This document shows positions 23,861 to 35,100 of a stretch of 64,000 bases of DNA, one piece after another. Under the pieces are notes generated by a model. That model was not told the origin of the DNA and did not search any database. It saw only the letters and a list, made by a program, of their open reading frames with translations. The stretch comes from Laburnicola sp. R22_1 (lineage: Eukaryota > Ascomycota > Dothideomycetes > Pleosporales > Didymosphaeriaceae). Location: the NCBI GenBank assembly GCA_014281115.1, contig JACONQ010000007.1, forward strand, positions 3,162,001-3,226,000, read 5' to 3'. Each line of letters begins with the position of its first letter. Position 1 is the stretch's first letter. The position numbers were made by a program, and so were the translations under genes.

Positions 23861-24685
23861 TGTAAGGTCTATTGTGCTTTCGGGCTTGAAAGCGGTACGT
23901 AAGCCATGGGACTGTATGCGGGGCCATCATGCTTGCCAGCATCGTTACTTTTCAGTCTTAAATGCGTCATAGTAATGTTGTCTGGGTGGACTCAGGTACC
24001 AATGTGCACTCGGCCGTGTCTGTTTAACCGACAGCTAGAAAGTGGTTAGTATGGAGCAGTTAGATGTCGAGGCTGGCAGGTCTGGATCATGGAAGAAGCT
24101 AGAGGTTGAAAATAAAAACTATGCTTTGCCACCAAGAGTGAGTGTTCAGTTCTATTACTGGGTTGTATTGTATGAGGACTTATCAACCCTCACACTTAGA
24201 ACCCTCTAAAGTTTTCGCACCAACATAAGCTATCATCCCCACGCACTTCAACTATCTAAAAGAAGACTTCGCGCACTCTCAGTACACGGTATAACGCTGA
24301 TAAGGAAAGCTGTAGGGGTGCTAGAAAACGCTTTGAAACACTTCAACTATCCTCTTAATCCTGTTGCCCCCCGTTTCAAGGCTCAGGTCAGGACTCCGTC
24401 AGGTCCACCACAGCTCCGTACTGTAAATGTCCACAACCCACGAAATCACCTCACGTGAATGCACACCCACTACTCGATTCCATCATCCAACAGGTAATTC
24501 AGACAGCACACGAACCGTCGATGAATTTTGTTATATTTTTTTTATTCGTTTTCATTAGGCTATTCTCACTAAAAGGGATGTTAGCTGGCTATAGTAATCG
24601 TATATTATATGCGCTTAGTTATTAATTACGTAATATTAGTTTAATGCACTATGCTAGTGCATATATTAGTAACCACTTTATACTT
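23861..24685. other. Intergenic, no gene seen
   Basis: Mixed composition becoming AT-rich after about 24530 (a T-run, then short CpA-poor sequence). No open frame or motif of note before the retroposon at 24703. Confidence 0.5.
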
Positions 24686-24702
24686 ATATGCTGTAAGTAT
24701 AT

Positions 24703-24883
24703 TGAAGATCTTCGTCGTGTGGGGATTCTAACCAAGGTCGAGTCCGCACCATACACAGAGAGGAGTAAAACAGGAGGCACAAAAACCCAGTACCTAGCAC
24801 ACAGTGGTAGTAACAAAATATACACAAAATAACGATGATTTCGTCGTCGACTTTCTGCACGGCAGCATCGACGACGGCAGTCA
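24703..24883 (+). mobile_element. Retroposon family R, short copy C (least mutated)
   Basis: 181 bp flanked by a perfect 17-bp direct repeat ATATGCTGTAAGTATAT (24686-24702, 24884-24900). It starts TGAAGATCTT like every other copy. It contains GGTCGAGTCC (24736-24745), one mismatch from an RNA polymerase III B box, but I find no convincing A box. CpA and CpG sites are preserved here, so this copy is the best guide to the ancestral sequence. A variable-length duplication points to target-primed retroposition. Confidence 0.75.
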
Positions 24884-24900
24884 ATATGCTGTAAGTATAT

Positions 24901-25945
24901 ATAACGCGTTACTGTAGGCAGAACTGTTAACTATTAGCTCCCCGCAAGTCCGCACAATGGATTTAGTAACCTAAGGGCAATTGCTGTTATCTACAATAAG
25001 ATACAAACAATAAACTATTGCATCACTGCACAATATCCATAATCAAAATTTCTGTCAAAGAATTTTGTTATATCTATCAAAACTAGAAACGCGGAAATGA
25101 AATCAAACAAACGAAAATATTGAACTTCCCACGTAGAACAGCCCAAACCCACACCTACCTCACATTCATCTTGTGCTCACTAATGTTTCCTAACACGTCT
25201 CGTCCCAAGCCCACATGACCCCGCGAAAATCCATCTGAAAATCCATCTGAAATACCAGATCTACCACCAGCAAAAACCTACCCAGATGCTGCACTAATAA
25301 CCACACTCTACTTGCCGCGCGGTTATGTTTTGCTGCTGGAAAATCTTAAGTAAGGCTGTGGACTGCTCCTAACTGGACAACGGTATTTGTGATTTGGACT
25401 GATGGGTGGGCTTAGTAGAAGTATATCTAGAGAAGTATAATAGGGTTGGAGACTACTGGTGGTCAATGAGCACTATCATATGTGCACTCACGCACAAGAT
25501 ATAAGGTACTGCCGCCACCTTCGATTGTCAAACCGCCGGGATACCACCCCAGTCATCGTCTACCTACTTCGAAAAAGAGAGAGGGTCGGTATTGACAATT
25601 GCGCGTGGGCAGACTCCGCCAGACTTGTGCACACAAGACAATCCAATCAATACAGAAGTAACAAGCTTACATACCCAACTTGCATAGCGAAGAAGAGATG
25701 TGAAGCGATGCAGCGTCGAACTGGACAATATTCTTTTTCATTGGCGTCGTTTCCAGTTTCCACCAACGCGCCAAAAGAGCTTTGGACATGGTATATCACT
25801 GCAGTTACGGCGGCATTATGAGGGTAAAGTATATATTCGAAGCTTTGACAAAAGCGCAAAGCCCGCTTCCAAAGTAAAATATTTACAGAAAAAAAAACCG
25901 AATCGAAAAATGGACGGCTATCCGCGAGACTTCCTCCCCACCCCT
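24901..25945. other. Intergenic, downstream of GH62
   Basis: Unique-looking sequence with short unsupported frames (25459-25821 plus, 25647-25859 minus). This is the 3' side of the GH62 gene. Confidence 0.5.
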
Positions 25946-26935
25946 CTACCTCTGCAGAGTAAGCAGAGCCGGCCTATAAGGCAGCACGTTGTAATCCGCC
26001 GGCTGCTCCTTCGGATCGCGGCCTTGATAAAACAACTGCAAATTACAGGGATCCACCGTCATCGTCTCATCATTGTTCTCCCTGTAAAGATCCCCATGGG
26101 AGATATCGTTCGTCCAAGTAGCGCCACTATTCGCCTTCCCCGCAAAAGGGCTCCCCTCACTCGTAGCCTGCGGCGTCCACTCCCCATCCAGCCTCGTAGC
26201 AGTGTAAGACCTGAAATACCGACCCTGTCGCCCGATCGACTCAACAAGCATAAGGTACTTCTGTTGTCCCTTGAGGCTGTACACCTGCACGGCTTCGAAC
26301 AAATTCTCCTTCGTGTCCGACATAACGACCGTATACGAGGTGCCGAAGTTCCCTGGGAAATTGGCTTTGGGCATGGAAGATCGGTAGATTTTGCCGTTGT
26401 CGCCGGCGAAAAAGAGATACATGTTGTTTGCGTCGCCGATGACGGTTTGGTCTATGACGCCCGTGTCGGACCCTGTGATCTTTCCTTGGAACAGCGCCTG
26501 TGGTGGGCCCCATCCGTTCGCGTTGGACGGATCGTTTGATGTGCGGTAGTTGAATGAATCGGGGCCCCATTGGTACGCAAGAACCCACGTCTTCTTGGGC
26601 GCAAAGTAAAACACGGTGGGTGCGACGGCGCCGATGGTCATGCCGTTTTGCGGTGCGCTGGAGAGGTCGGATAAGTTGTCTACCAGACCGAAAGCCATGG
26701 AGCCGTAGTTTCTGCCGTTATGATTGGAGCCGTAGATGAGCTTTTTGCCGTTGTAGCTTGTGACGGTGAAGTCTTTGAGGGAGATCCAGCCGTTCTTTGG
26801 CTGGGTGAGAATGCCGGTTGAGGTCCATTTGTAGGAGGTGGGGAGGTCGCAGGTTTGTCGCGCTGTTGGGGCGGTGGCACTGAGGGTAGCGAGGGCGAGG
26901 ACGCTCGTTGCGGTGGTGAGGAGATTGGGAACCAT
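25946..26935 (-). CDS. GH62 alpha-L-arabinofuranosidase, secreted, intact
   Basis: A 329-residue intact frame with no intron. I chose the ATG at 26935 over the upstream 27142 because it opens a clear signal peptide (hydrophobic residues 4-22, Ala-rich, cleavage likely near TAPTA-RQ), while the 69 residues before it look like leader DNA. The GH62 five-bladed propeller signature is complete: WISLKDFT (Asp55), [28 protein letters not shown] (Asp162), [10 protein letters not shown] (Glu214), the three acidic residues expected in the active site, plus [13 protein letters not shown]. Cys29 and Cys297 could form a disulfide. The enzyme removes arabinose side chains from arabinoxylan outside the cell. 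It lacks a carbohydrate-binding module. It is the only intact gene of known family in the window. Confidence 0.96.
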   Translation of the reverse strand: MVPNLLTTATSVLALATLSATAPTARQTCDLPTSYKWTSTGILTQPKNGWISLKDFTVTSYNGKKLIYGSNHNGRNYGSMAFGLVDNLSDLSSAPQNGMTIGAVAPTVFYFAPKKTWVLAYQWGPDSFNYRTSNDPSNANGWGPPQALFQGKITGSDTGVIDQTVIGDANNMYLFFAGDNGKIYRSSMPKANFPGNFGTSYTVVMSDTKENLFEAVQVYSLKGQQKYLMLVESIGRQGRYFRSYTATRLDGEWTPQATSEGSPFAGKANSGATWTNDISHGDLYRENNDETMTVDPCNLQLFYQGRDPKEQPADYNVLPYRPALLTLQR

Positions 26936-27009
26936 GATGTTCAGCGTTTGGTCGGTGTTGGTAGCGAGTGAATGTTTGGTAGTGAGCGTGGATGGGTTCC
27001 AAGTGAGGG

Positions 27010-27050
27010 GCGCTGAGCGTATATAGCCTAATTCTTGGTGGGGATTATAC
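27010..27050 (-). promoter_or_regulatory. Likely GH62 core promoter
   Basis: On the minus strand a TATA-like GGCTATATAC lies about 85-95 bp before the GH62 ATG, preceded by TTAGGCTA, which resembles an XlnR-type element, and by a GTGGGG match to the CreA consensus on the plus strand near 27038-27043. These are pattern matches only; the regulators are inferred. Confidence 0.35.
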
Positions 27051-27253
27051 CTATTGCAGTACCCTGTAACAAGGTACAGGCCGCGTCTGGCCGTCGTAAT
27101 TAGGTAGGACCAGGCACAGTTCTCATCTGGACTCTGTAACACAGACAGAGATTACCGGAAGGACTAATGGATATTTTTCCGACGCGGGGAGTACCCATGC
27201 GCCAATGGATGAGATGGTTGTGGATAGGATTTACCTTGAGGCTTGTTTAGCCG

Positions 27254-27561
27254 TCAAGCATCTGCAAGCTTCGCTTCGATGCGTGTATACATATCCTTCG
27301 TGCCTCCGCCACAGGGAGAATGTACTACACGTGAGCGCTCGAGCAGAAAGATCCCCAAAATACATACCATGGGCTCAAAGTCTCCCTGGCGCATGATTTG
27401 TGCAGCGTAGAGATGCCGCTTTCTGATATTATTCCTCCCGCGTTTTGATGGGCGTTGTTTCATCGAGTGTGGATCGATGGCGCGATGGCGCATTGTTTCG
27501 TCATATGTTTGAAACACTGGCAGGGGTCGCATGAACCAGCGCGCCGGAAATACAAGGTTAT
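27254..27561 (-). other. Possible remnant open frame next to a MITE
   Basis: The minus frame ending at 27254 contains RWFMRPLPVFQTYDETMRHRAIDPHS and GRNNIRKRHLYAAQIMRQGDFEPM. Its first residues come from the adjoining MITE, so any true gene would have started beyond 28028. I could not follow a frame convincingly across the MITE. No family recognised. Confidence 0.2.
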
Positions 27562-28028
27562 GGGGACTTGTTCGCGGGCATACCAATAAGCAATCGCGGG
27601 CATACTAATAAGATATATTGCGCGCTAATGCCTTAGGTCCTATTTAGCTATTACGCTATTAAAATAATAAGCTTAGCTACCTAATAATAGTACTAACTTT
27701 GCTATATAATACTAGGTGCTATATATAGTATTAACTAAGGTAGATTTATAGTGTTATTATTTTAATTTTAATATTGCGCGTTAAATTTATATATACTAGC
27801 CTAACGCGCTTATAGGGCTACGTCTCTCTAACTTTTAACTAGTAACCCCCTTAGTAATAGAATATACACAGCACTTAGTATTATATAGTAAAGTTAGTAT
27901 TATTATTAGGTAGCTAAGCTTACTATTTTAATAGCGTGGTGGCTAAGTAGAACCCTAAGGCATTAGCGCGGCAATTGTCTTATTTGTATGACCAATATTG
28001 CTTATTAGTATGCCCGCGAACAAGTCCC
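27562..28028. mobile_element. 467-bp MITE with ~150-bp terminal inverted repeats
   Basis: Arms starting GGGACTTGTTCGCGGGCATA (27563 onward; complement ending at 28028) remain alignable for roughly 150 bp each way. The flanks AAGGTTAT (27554-27561) and AAAGTTAT (28029-28036) form an 8-bp duplication with one G/A mismatch, which suggests a hAT- or Mutator-type mobiliser. The left arm also contains a short internal repeat of CGCGGGCATAC-AATAAG. No coding capacity. Confidence 0.8.
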
Positions 28029-28036
28029 AAAGTTAT

Positions 28037-28568
28037 GCCGATGCTGAGGTTTTTCCATCCGTTGGTCATGCTTGCTGGTCGTGCTCGAGGACAGTGCTGT
28101 TTGAAATCTTCTGTTGAGGCATAGCTGCGTAGGTGCGGTGAGGTGTTTAGGGCGCGCTTGGAGAAGTTGGGTGCGCTTGATTAGGTGGACGCCCTGCTTA
28201 TGTAATCGTGGCTGTTTACCTCTTTATGCACCAAGTACTATTCTGCGGAGAATTATATGCGCCCTAGGATGGCACTTTAACAGTCCTGCACTTTACGGAC
28301 TTCTTCTTCGTCGTCGATATTTTGACATATGGGGGTCACCTCTGCAGTGACTTAGTCGTTAGCCCACATCACCACCGCTGGGCACATTCCACTTTTGACA
28401 CCAACTCTCTCACGTCGCACGCACCTGGCTTCGCGCTGTGGAGGACACATCGCATCGCATCGCAGACCTCCAGCCTAACAAGACAAGCACGCCCGCAAAC
28501 ACACACGTATTCTCCCCACCACCACAACCACCACCTCCTCCTTCACATCCAAGAACCATCCCACCTAC
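28037..28568. other. 3' flank of the small secreted protein gene
   Basis: No supported gene. The plus-strand open frames here (28114-28350, 28322-28582) are low-complexity or antisense to the acidic tail of the neighbouring gene. Confidence 0.5.
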
Positions 28569-28738
28569 CTACTCACCCCTAGCCTCCCCATCTTCCCCAT
28601 CCCCACCCTCCTCTCCACCATCACCGCCCTCATCATCATCCCCATCATCCTCCTCTCCATCCTGATTATTCGGCGGCGTCGGGGGAGCCGGGGGAGCCGG
28701 TGGGGCCGGCGGGTTATCCCCAGGAAACAGCGGGGGTA

Positions 28739-30838
28739 CCATGTTTCATCACCCGACGATCGGCCCCACCTGACGATCGATTTGGCAGGGCCCGTGCGTA
28801 CAACTTTTGAAGCTGTACAACGCAATACAAATTGTATACAGGCTAGATTTTTTGGTGGAGAGCTTTTGAGGGGCATAGGAGACAATCGCGATACTTTATT
28901 AGGTGCGATAACGCTCAGGGAGCCGTAAAGAGCGACCCCGGCGTGTACGCGCTGGCGTAGGCACCACATCTACAATAGATGAAAAGTTGTACTCTACATC
29001 CTCCTCATCAATTAAAGGAGGTGTAATAGCCTTCTCCTTGCCCTTACACGTCACCTTGGAGGTGTTTTGGAGTAGGAGAGGAGCTTCTTGGATGCCTTTG
29101 GGGGCCTTGCTTTTGGTGCCCGAAGCGCCTGGGTTGACGCCAGGGCCCTGGGCGCGCTCCTCCTTTGGTATAGCCTTTGTACGCCTCCGCTCCTCCTGGA
29201 TAGCCTTCCTCTGCTCCTTCTCTTGCTCCTTAGCCTTTGCCTCCTGATCTTTTTGTGCCTGGCGTTGGCGAGCTTCCTTGACCTTTGTGGGGGACCAAAA
29301 CATGGCGCCACTAGCGTAATTTGTAGGTGGTTCAAGCAGTAGAGGCTTTCCTTGCGTAGGGCGCTTCTTCTGGGCTAGCGCTTCTCGTAAACGCTTATTT
29401 TCATGGTTCAGGAGGGCGTTGCGCACTGAAATCGAGTGCATAGTGCGGGAGAGCTGCCGGGACCCCTCAGTGTAAGTATTAGCGACAACCTGGCGCAAGA
29501 GTCTCTCAATTTTACGCCAATCTGAAGCGCTAAGTACAGAAGAGCTGCTATCGCTTGAGGATGGCCGCTCTGGGTCTATATTATTAAAGCGCTGAAGGAT
29601 TACTTAGGGGTTGAAAGGCACTAGGCCAGTGGCCTTAAAGGCGCTGCAGATCGTATTTTCTTGGAAGGAGCACTGCTAGGCCCTCTTAAACATAGCGAAG
29701 AAGTCGCGCTTTGTGACTCTTAAGAGGCCCTGGCACTTATCTAAATACTTAGTAAGTTTAGCAGAGTAGGCAGTGCTGAGAGGCTTAAATAGCGCGACGT
29801 CGAGCGGCTGGAGCGTATGGGTTGAATGAGGTGGATAGATGGCCAGGAGGATCTTATTTTAATCGTAGTAGTTAATAAACTCCATTGTAATATGCGATCC
29901 ATGGCCGTCAAGGAGTAGTAGACGATAATCGCGGCGCGCCTTTGCCTTAGTCTCCCTGTCAAACACCTGTTTAACCTATGCTAGGCCTAAATTGTTATTT
30001 GTCTATCTACTTGGTGATACTGCAAAGAGAGCTTTGTGTGAGGAGTTGTTAAAATCTTGTAACTAGGTGTCTTATATATTATTTGACTGCGCTTAATAAA
30101 TTAAGCAAGGTGTAAGAGAGCTTCTATTAGCGCAAATATATGCTAGCGTCGTAATCCACTCGCGATTGCTGTCCTGGAGCATTTGTTTAATGCCGCCGCT
30201 CTTATAGCGCTATTAGGAGAAGACACGCTTTATTTTTGACAGCACCCTAATTAGGAAACCCTTATTATCTATATTGTACATGTGGCGCTTGTTGACGTTA
30301 TACTGCTCAATCTTTTTACGTAGGAGCTTGAAATATAGGGCGTACTTGAAGGCAGAGTCGGCGCGTTTACGTGAGGCGTCTATACCAGAGGTCCAGTGCG
30401 AAAGTAGGTCGACTTTGTGGCGTCGTATAAATCGGTTAACCTAGTTTTTGCTAGCAGGCTTCCCAGCTATTTCTGATGCGAAATTTCGTATTATCTCCTT
30501 TGTAGGGGGTCATCCTCGTTCGCAAAGGCCATCAATATATTATAGAAGCTTAGTTTCCTGTTGGGAGTTGAGGAGGCGCTGGCTGTTGGCCAGCGCGTCG
30601 CGCGTGCCCTGCACCCTGCGATGCTGGCGCGACAACGTATTGCGATCGCAGCTATATTTTTGAGCGACTTTGGTGTAATTAGGCTTCTCAGAGATGCTTA
30701 GCGAGCTCAAATAGTTAAGAGCAGCACTTAATTCGGCCATATTCGTTGTATAGAGCGTTGCAAAAGGTGCCGAAGTTGGGCTGTTGAGGCGGAAAATCGA
30801 TCGTCCGGTGGGGCCGATCGTCAGGTGATGAAACACGG
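28739..30838 (-). mobile_element. pogo/Fot1-like transposon (pogo-B) inside the secreted protein gene
   Basis: Inverted repeats of about 45 bp, starting CC[A/G]TGTTTCATCACC and including GACGATCGGCCCCACC (28739-28783, 30794-30838), with TA duplicated at 28737-28738 and 30839-30840. It encodes a minus-strand transposase. The GC-rich ends show almost no RIP; the interior carries scattered TAG codons. Confidence 0.93.
28899..30740 (-). pseudogene. pogo-B transposase with stops
   Basis: ATG 30740. N-terminal helix-turn-helix (SEKPNYTKVAQKYSCDRNTLSRQHRR), then the CENP-B-type segment, a first catalytic block YNIDNKGFLI near 30265-30285, the second LLLLDGHGSH near 29900-29930, PPHSTHTLQPLDVALFKPL near 29800-29840, and a long Lys/Glu/Arg-rich coiled tail (28899-29498) that stays open for 199 residues. 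In-frame TAG/TAA codons sit mostly at Trp or Gln positions. The tail with repeated KEQEKEQRK-type heptads is typical of large fungal pogo transposases. Confidence 0.85.
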
Positions 30839-31115
30839 TAAAGGCGGCAGCGGCGGAAGAGGCACCCAGTCTGGATAGTCGGGCATTTCCTGGTCGGGGA
30901 TTTCTGGGAGGTTGATGTCTCCGATGTCGATGTCGACGAGTTGGCGCTTTGTGGCGGGAGTGGGTGGGGCGAGGGTGCGGGCGGGGCCTTTTTGGATGGC
31001 GAGGGTGTGCGCGCTGGGTGGGAATGTTAGATGAGGTTGTCGAAGAGCGAGCGCGGGGGACATACCTGGCGATGAGGCCGAGCAGAAGGAGTAGGCCGTG
31101 GCGTGAGGGTGCCAT

Positions 31116-31888
31116 TTTCTCGGCGGGTGAGCGGGCAGGACCGAGGATGCTCGACGGTGCTGCTTCTTCGGTGAGCGAACACTGGAAGTTATATCGTTCG
31201 AACTCCTGCAAATCAGAATTGACCCAGGCTCAGGTTGGGCAGAGCTTATTGCTTTCTGCAATATGACGTCCCCTAATCACACTCATCTTACTCGCATGGC
31301 GCACCATGCACAGAAGGAAGGTGTTGAGAATTGTCACTGTCGATCCCCATCCCTTTAGTATCTCGTTTCATTCACGTGCGGTCCGATTGACCACTTCGAA
31401 TGCATGGAAACCTAGCTTGCAACTCGAAATACGATGGTGATTGTTGGACTCCGGAGAGGTGAATAAGAAACGATGTCAATGATTGTTGGGAGACAAGGTA
31501 TACCTAGGCAAGATAGAGTTCACGTAAATTGTACCAAAGCCGCGCCGAGACTTCGGTGCCTGGTGTTGCCGAACGCGCCAATATTAGCTCTGCAGATACA
31601 TGACGTCGTTGCGCACATATAAGCATGCATTCGTGAAGCTTAATTAATCACTTAACCTGCTCTTGGCCCCGGAGAATTCCAGGGACGTGGGTAGGTTGGT
31701 GGTGTGGGGTTTGGACCGACATGGACAAATTGGACCCGCCCGTGTGCGCGAACTCTAGGGATCTGCCGCGACAATAGATTGTCAACGCAGAGTAAGACTT
31801 TTAGCTAGAACTTATCGTGCTAAGGCACGCTAGCGCTTAGTCTCAAGTTTTATAAAGCTAGATTTTATAAAACTAATATATTTATTTT
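31116..31888. other. Promoter side of the secreted protein gene, then compartment boundary
   Basis: Mixed-composition DNA without a supported gene. After about 31800 it passes into CpA-poor AT-rich repeat. Confidence 0.5.
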
Positions 31889-32169
31889 ATCTAAAAGAGA
31901 AATATTATAGACTTTTTAGTATATAGTATAATAATATAAAGAAAAGCTATAGGTGTACTAAAACTATATTAAAAAAAAGTAAAGTAGTATAATAAGCTAG
32001 GCTAGAAACTATTTATTAGCATATGCAAATTAGCCCCTTATACTAATAAGGTGGTTAATTATTCCTTCTAGGCAGGAGTATAAACCATCTCTACTTATTA
32101 GTTTTTAAGTAGCCCTACTACGTTTAATTACTATATTTTTTATTATATTACTAGCGCCTATATAATATT
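31889..32169 (+). repeat. XY repeat fragments (partial Y then X start)
   Basis: 31889-32063 matches the start of the Y module (AGAGAAATAT...GACTTTTTAGTATATAG). 32064-32169 is the start of X (CTTCTAGGCAGGAGTATAAA), broken at 32170 by copia-3. Confidence 0.65.
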
Positions 32170-35100
32170 GTAGCCACGTGACTTACGTCAGAGGTAGTGT
32201 GTGTAGAAGATTCTATTTAGGTGCACAGACTACTACCCTCAAGATAAAGCTCTTGCCCTCTCCTTTCTTCCTTAGTAGACTCCTTACTCTACTCTCTTTT
32301 CTGCAAATAGCAATACAGCTTGTTGTCCTTATATGCCTGCCCGCCCACAGTTATGAGCCTAGCTGTCAACTTTAACTACTGCAGCTGCTAAGCACCTGGC
32401 TATTAACTTTAATCGCTGTTGCTACTGCACGTACTAACGAGCTGCTAAGGAGCTGTTAACAAGCTGTTAATAGAGCTACCTTACCAAGCTACCTTACTAA
32501 GCCTCGAGCACGCGTTCCGTACCAAAGAGCCCCTCTAGGAGCTGATAGAGCAAGATGCCTACGACTAAGCTAGATGGACTGGTTACGAGGACAATAGTTA
32601 TACTTAAGAAGCTAGCAGACTAGGAAGAATAGATCTTCCTACATAAGGATAGCGCGAATCGAAATTACCTCTAGCCTATAGTTAACCTAGATCTTAACAA
32701 GGCGGCACTTAAACAGCTTAAGGAGCTAGTGCCTGTAATACTAAAGCACTACTATAAGGGGACAGAGTAGGATACTAGTGTCGTGCTAAAAGACATAATA
32801 ACTAAGAAGTTCTAGTAATACTAGCAGGCGGAGAGAGGCTATAATCGAGCCTTGGCTAGATATATAATTAAGAGGAAAGTGTTAGACAACTTTACCTAGG
32901 AGATTGGCAGAACGATTAGCCGTCGCTATATACATCTAATCCAGAGCGACGATACAGCGTACGCTCGATTAAAGAGGCTTAAGAAGCACCTCTGCCCATT
33001 AACAGCTAAGAGGGAGCTGTAGCTTCTAGTAAAGTATCGGCAATTGCAGAGCCAACCCCGTAATAATATTAATACCTGGCTAGATAAGTGGCTACATATT
33101 GTACGTCTGTGCGAGGTAGTAAACCTACCCAACGTAACATCGCCGCGAGCACAGCACGATTTTCTACTCGCAGTTAAAGGACTTAACAATATATAGGCAA
33201 CTACTTAGTAAGCCAATCTATTTAAAGCACAGATCTAGGGACAGGCTATTAAGAGCATACACAACCTTATCGCTTAATTCACTATGTACTAGCGTTTAAC
33301 AAGACTAGTAGCATTATCGCTTAGCACCTTTGCCACACTAGGCATTAGCACTAACAAGCCACAGGCAATAGAGAGGAAAGAAAAGACTTAAGATAAGAAG
33401 CCTAAGTGTATATGTGGTCTTAATTATCGATTTAAGGACTGCTAGTATCTGGGAGCAAAGGGCAAGCCTTAAGGATAGATACCTAAACCTAAGATACAAG
33501 AACAATTTAATAAGGCTATAGCAAGCTAATTATTATTTAGAGGAGCTATAAAGGCAGCACTTAAAGCGAATAGGAGCGCGATAAATATTAGAGACTAGGT
33601 AGAACTGGCAGCGTTTGTAGTCTCGACAGCACCTTAACAGTTTAATAATTACAGTCCTACGCTTAATACGCTAAATAGTTATATATTACAGCTTCCTATA
33701 AGCTCTAACTGCGCGAGCAAGTAGATAGTTAAGCCAAGTCTAATTAATTAATAGATTCTTAATCTAGGATTAAACACACACGTTACTAACAGTAGAGCCT
33801 ATAGTTAGAAGAAGCGAGCTAATAGGATAGGTGAAGTTATTAAGGCTAGAGATTAAGAGCTATTAATATATAAGTGGGGAGATGTTATCCTACTTATTAA
33901 CACGCCTAGAGGCACAGAATAAATAGAGCTTACATACGTTGCATATATTCTAGGATTTCTTACTAATATTATTAGCCTATTATGCTATTAATTAATAGGT
34001 ATTCATTTCGACTTAGGACAAGACTACTTATACTAGAAGAGCTAGAAGAATGTTATTTGCAAGCTTAACTATACTAGTGGACACTAGTTAATAGACGCTA
34101 AAGGCATAAAGAGACTAGACGCTAGCCCTCTACTTATAGCCTTAGTACACGCCTGTAAGAAGCCTTTATATAAGCCTAAGAAGCTACTGTAGTTAACTAT
34201 AGAGGAAGCACATATTATATAGGGTCACGCTGGCAAAGAGGCAATTAAGCACCTGCCTAAGAATATTAAAGGCCTATATATTACAGATAGCCAAGAACTA
34301 AAGTAGAAGGACTATAAGACATATATATAGTTAAAGCTAACAAAGATTATTAGTTAAACGCCACCTTAAGAACTAGCAACTTAACTGTTCGAGCGTATTA
34401 GCATAGATCTAATACAGCTCCTAGAGCGAGGAGAGCGCTGCTATAATAGTAATTAATCCCTATTTTATACTTTTAATTAATATATAAAGTGGCATAAAGG
34501 ATACTATATACTAAATAAGATAAAGGCTACTCTAACAAAGGTCTTTAAGCGATTACTAGCCAAGATAAAGCGGCAATTTTAGAGTCAAGTTATTATTATA
34601 AGGCTGGACATAGAGACTAGATATATTGAGCTACTAGAGCTCTGTAGAGATCTTAGAATCGCTATTAAGGCTAGAGCTACAGAAGCTTAGAGTAGAGCCA
34701 TTAAACGCGCAGGCAAATCTATTATAATTCGAGGCAGAGCTATACGCCTACACGTAGGCCTACCAAAGGCGTACGCTAACAAGTGCGTTATGTTAGCTAT
34801 ATATCTACTTAATCGTACACTAACTAAAGCGATATAATGGGAATGCCTGTATACTAAAGTCAAGGGAGTAAAGCTATTAGTCGCTCACCTTAAGGTGATT
34901 GGAGCGAGAGCGTATATACTTAACGAGAAGCTACCTAGGGGAGATAAGCTTGAATCTCGAGCTCTAATTAGCCACCTAGTAGGCTTTGATTCAACCAACA
35001 TATTTCGAGTATAGTTACTAACAATTGGATGAGTTATACGAACCCGAGACGTTGTCTTTCTACAAGGCAAGCTCCACAATAAGTAAGAAAAGTACGTAGA

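Larger units (their letters stand above)
28569..31115 (-). pseudogene. Small secreted protein gene split by a pogo transposon
   Basis: Exon 1 is 31115-31066 (MAPSRHGLLLLLGLIA, a strong signal peptide). A 52-nt intron 31065-31014 has GTATGT, a CTAAC branch site and CACCCAG. Exon 2 runs from 31013 to the TA at 30839-30840, where pogo-B begins, and resumes in frame at 28736 to the TAG at 28569-28571. Without the 2100-bp transposon and one TA copy the coding length is 393 nt (130 residues), with no stop. The mature protein has no Cys, an acidic middle (DIDIGDINLPEIPDQEM), a Pro-rich block and a Gly/Asp/Glu-rich tail. No known family. An effector or cell-wall role is only a guess. As assembled the product would be truncated or fused to transposon sequence. 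Confidence 0.75.

Noticed and set aside
24703..24883. tRNA gene or solo LTR at copy C
   Set aside because: It has a B-box-like motif but no cloverleaf or A box, and the 17-bp duplication is too long for an LTR element.
25700..26539. 279-residue plus-strand ORF
   Set aside because: Antisense of the intact GH62 gene; no domain.
28322..29342. Plus-strand Ser/Pro- and Leu-rich ORFs
   Set aside because: Antisense of the acidic tail of the secreted protein gene and of the Lys/Glu-rich pogo-B tail.
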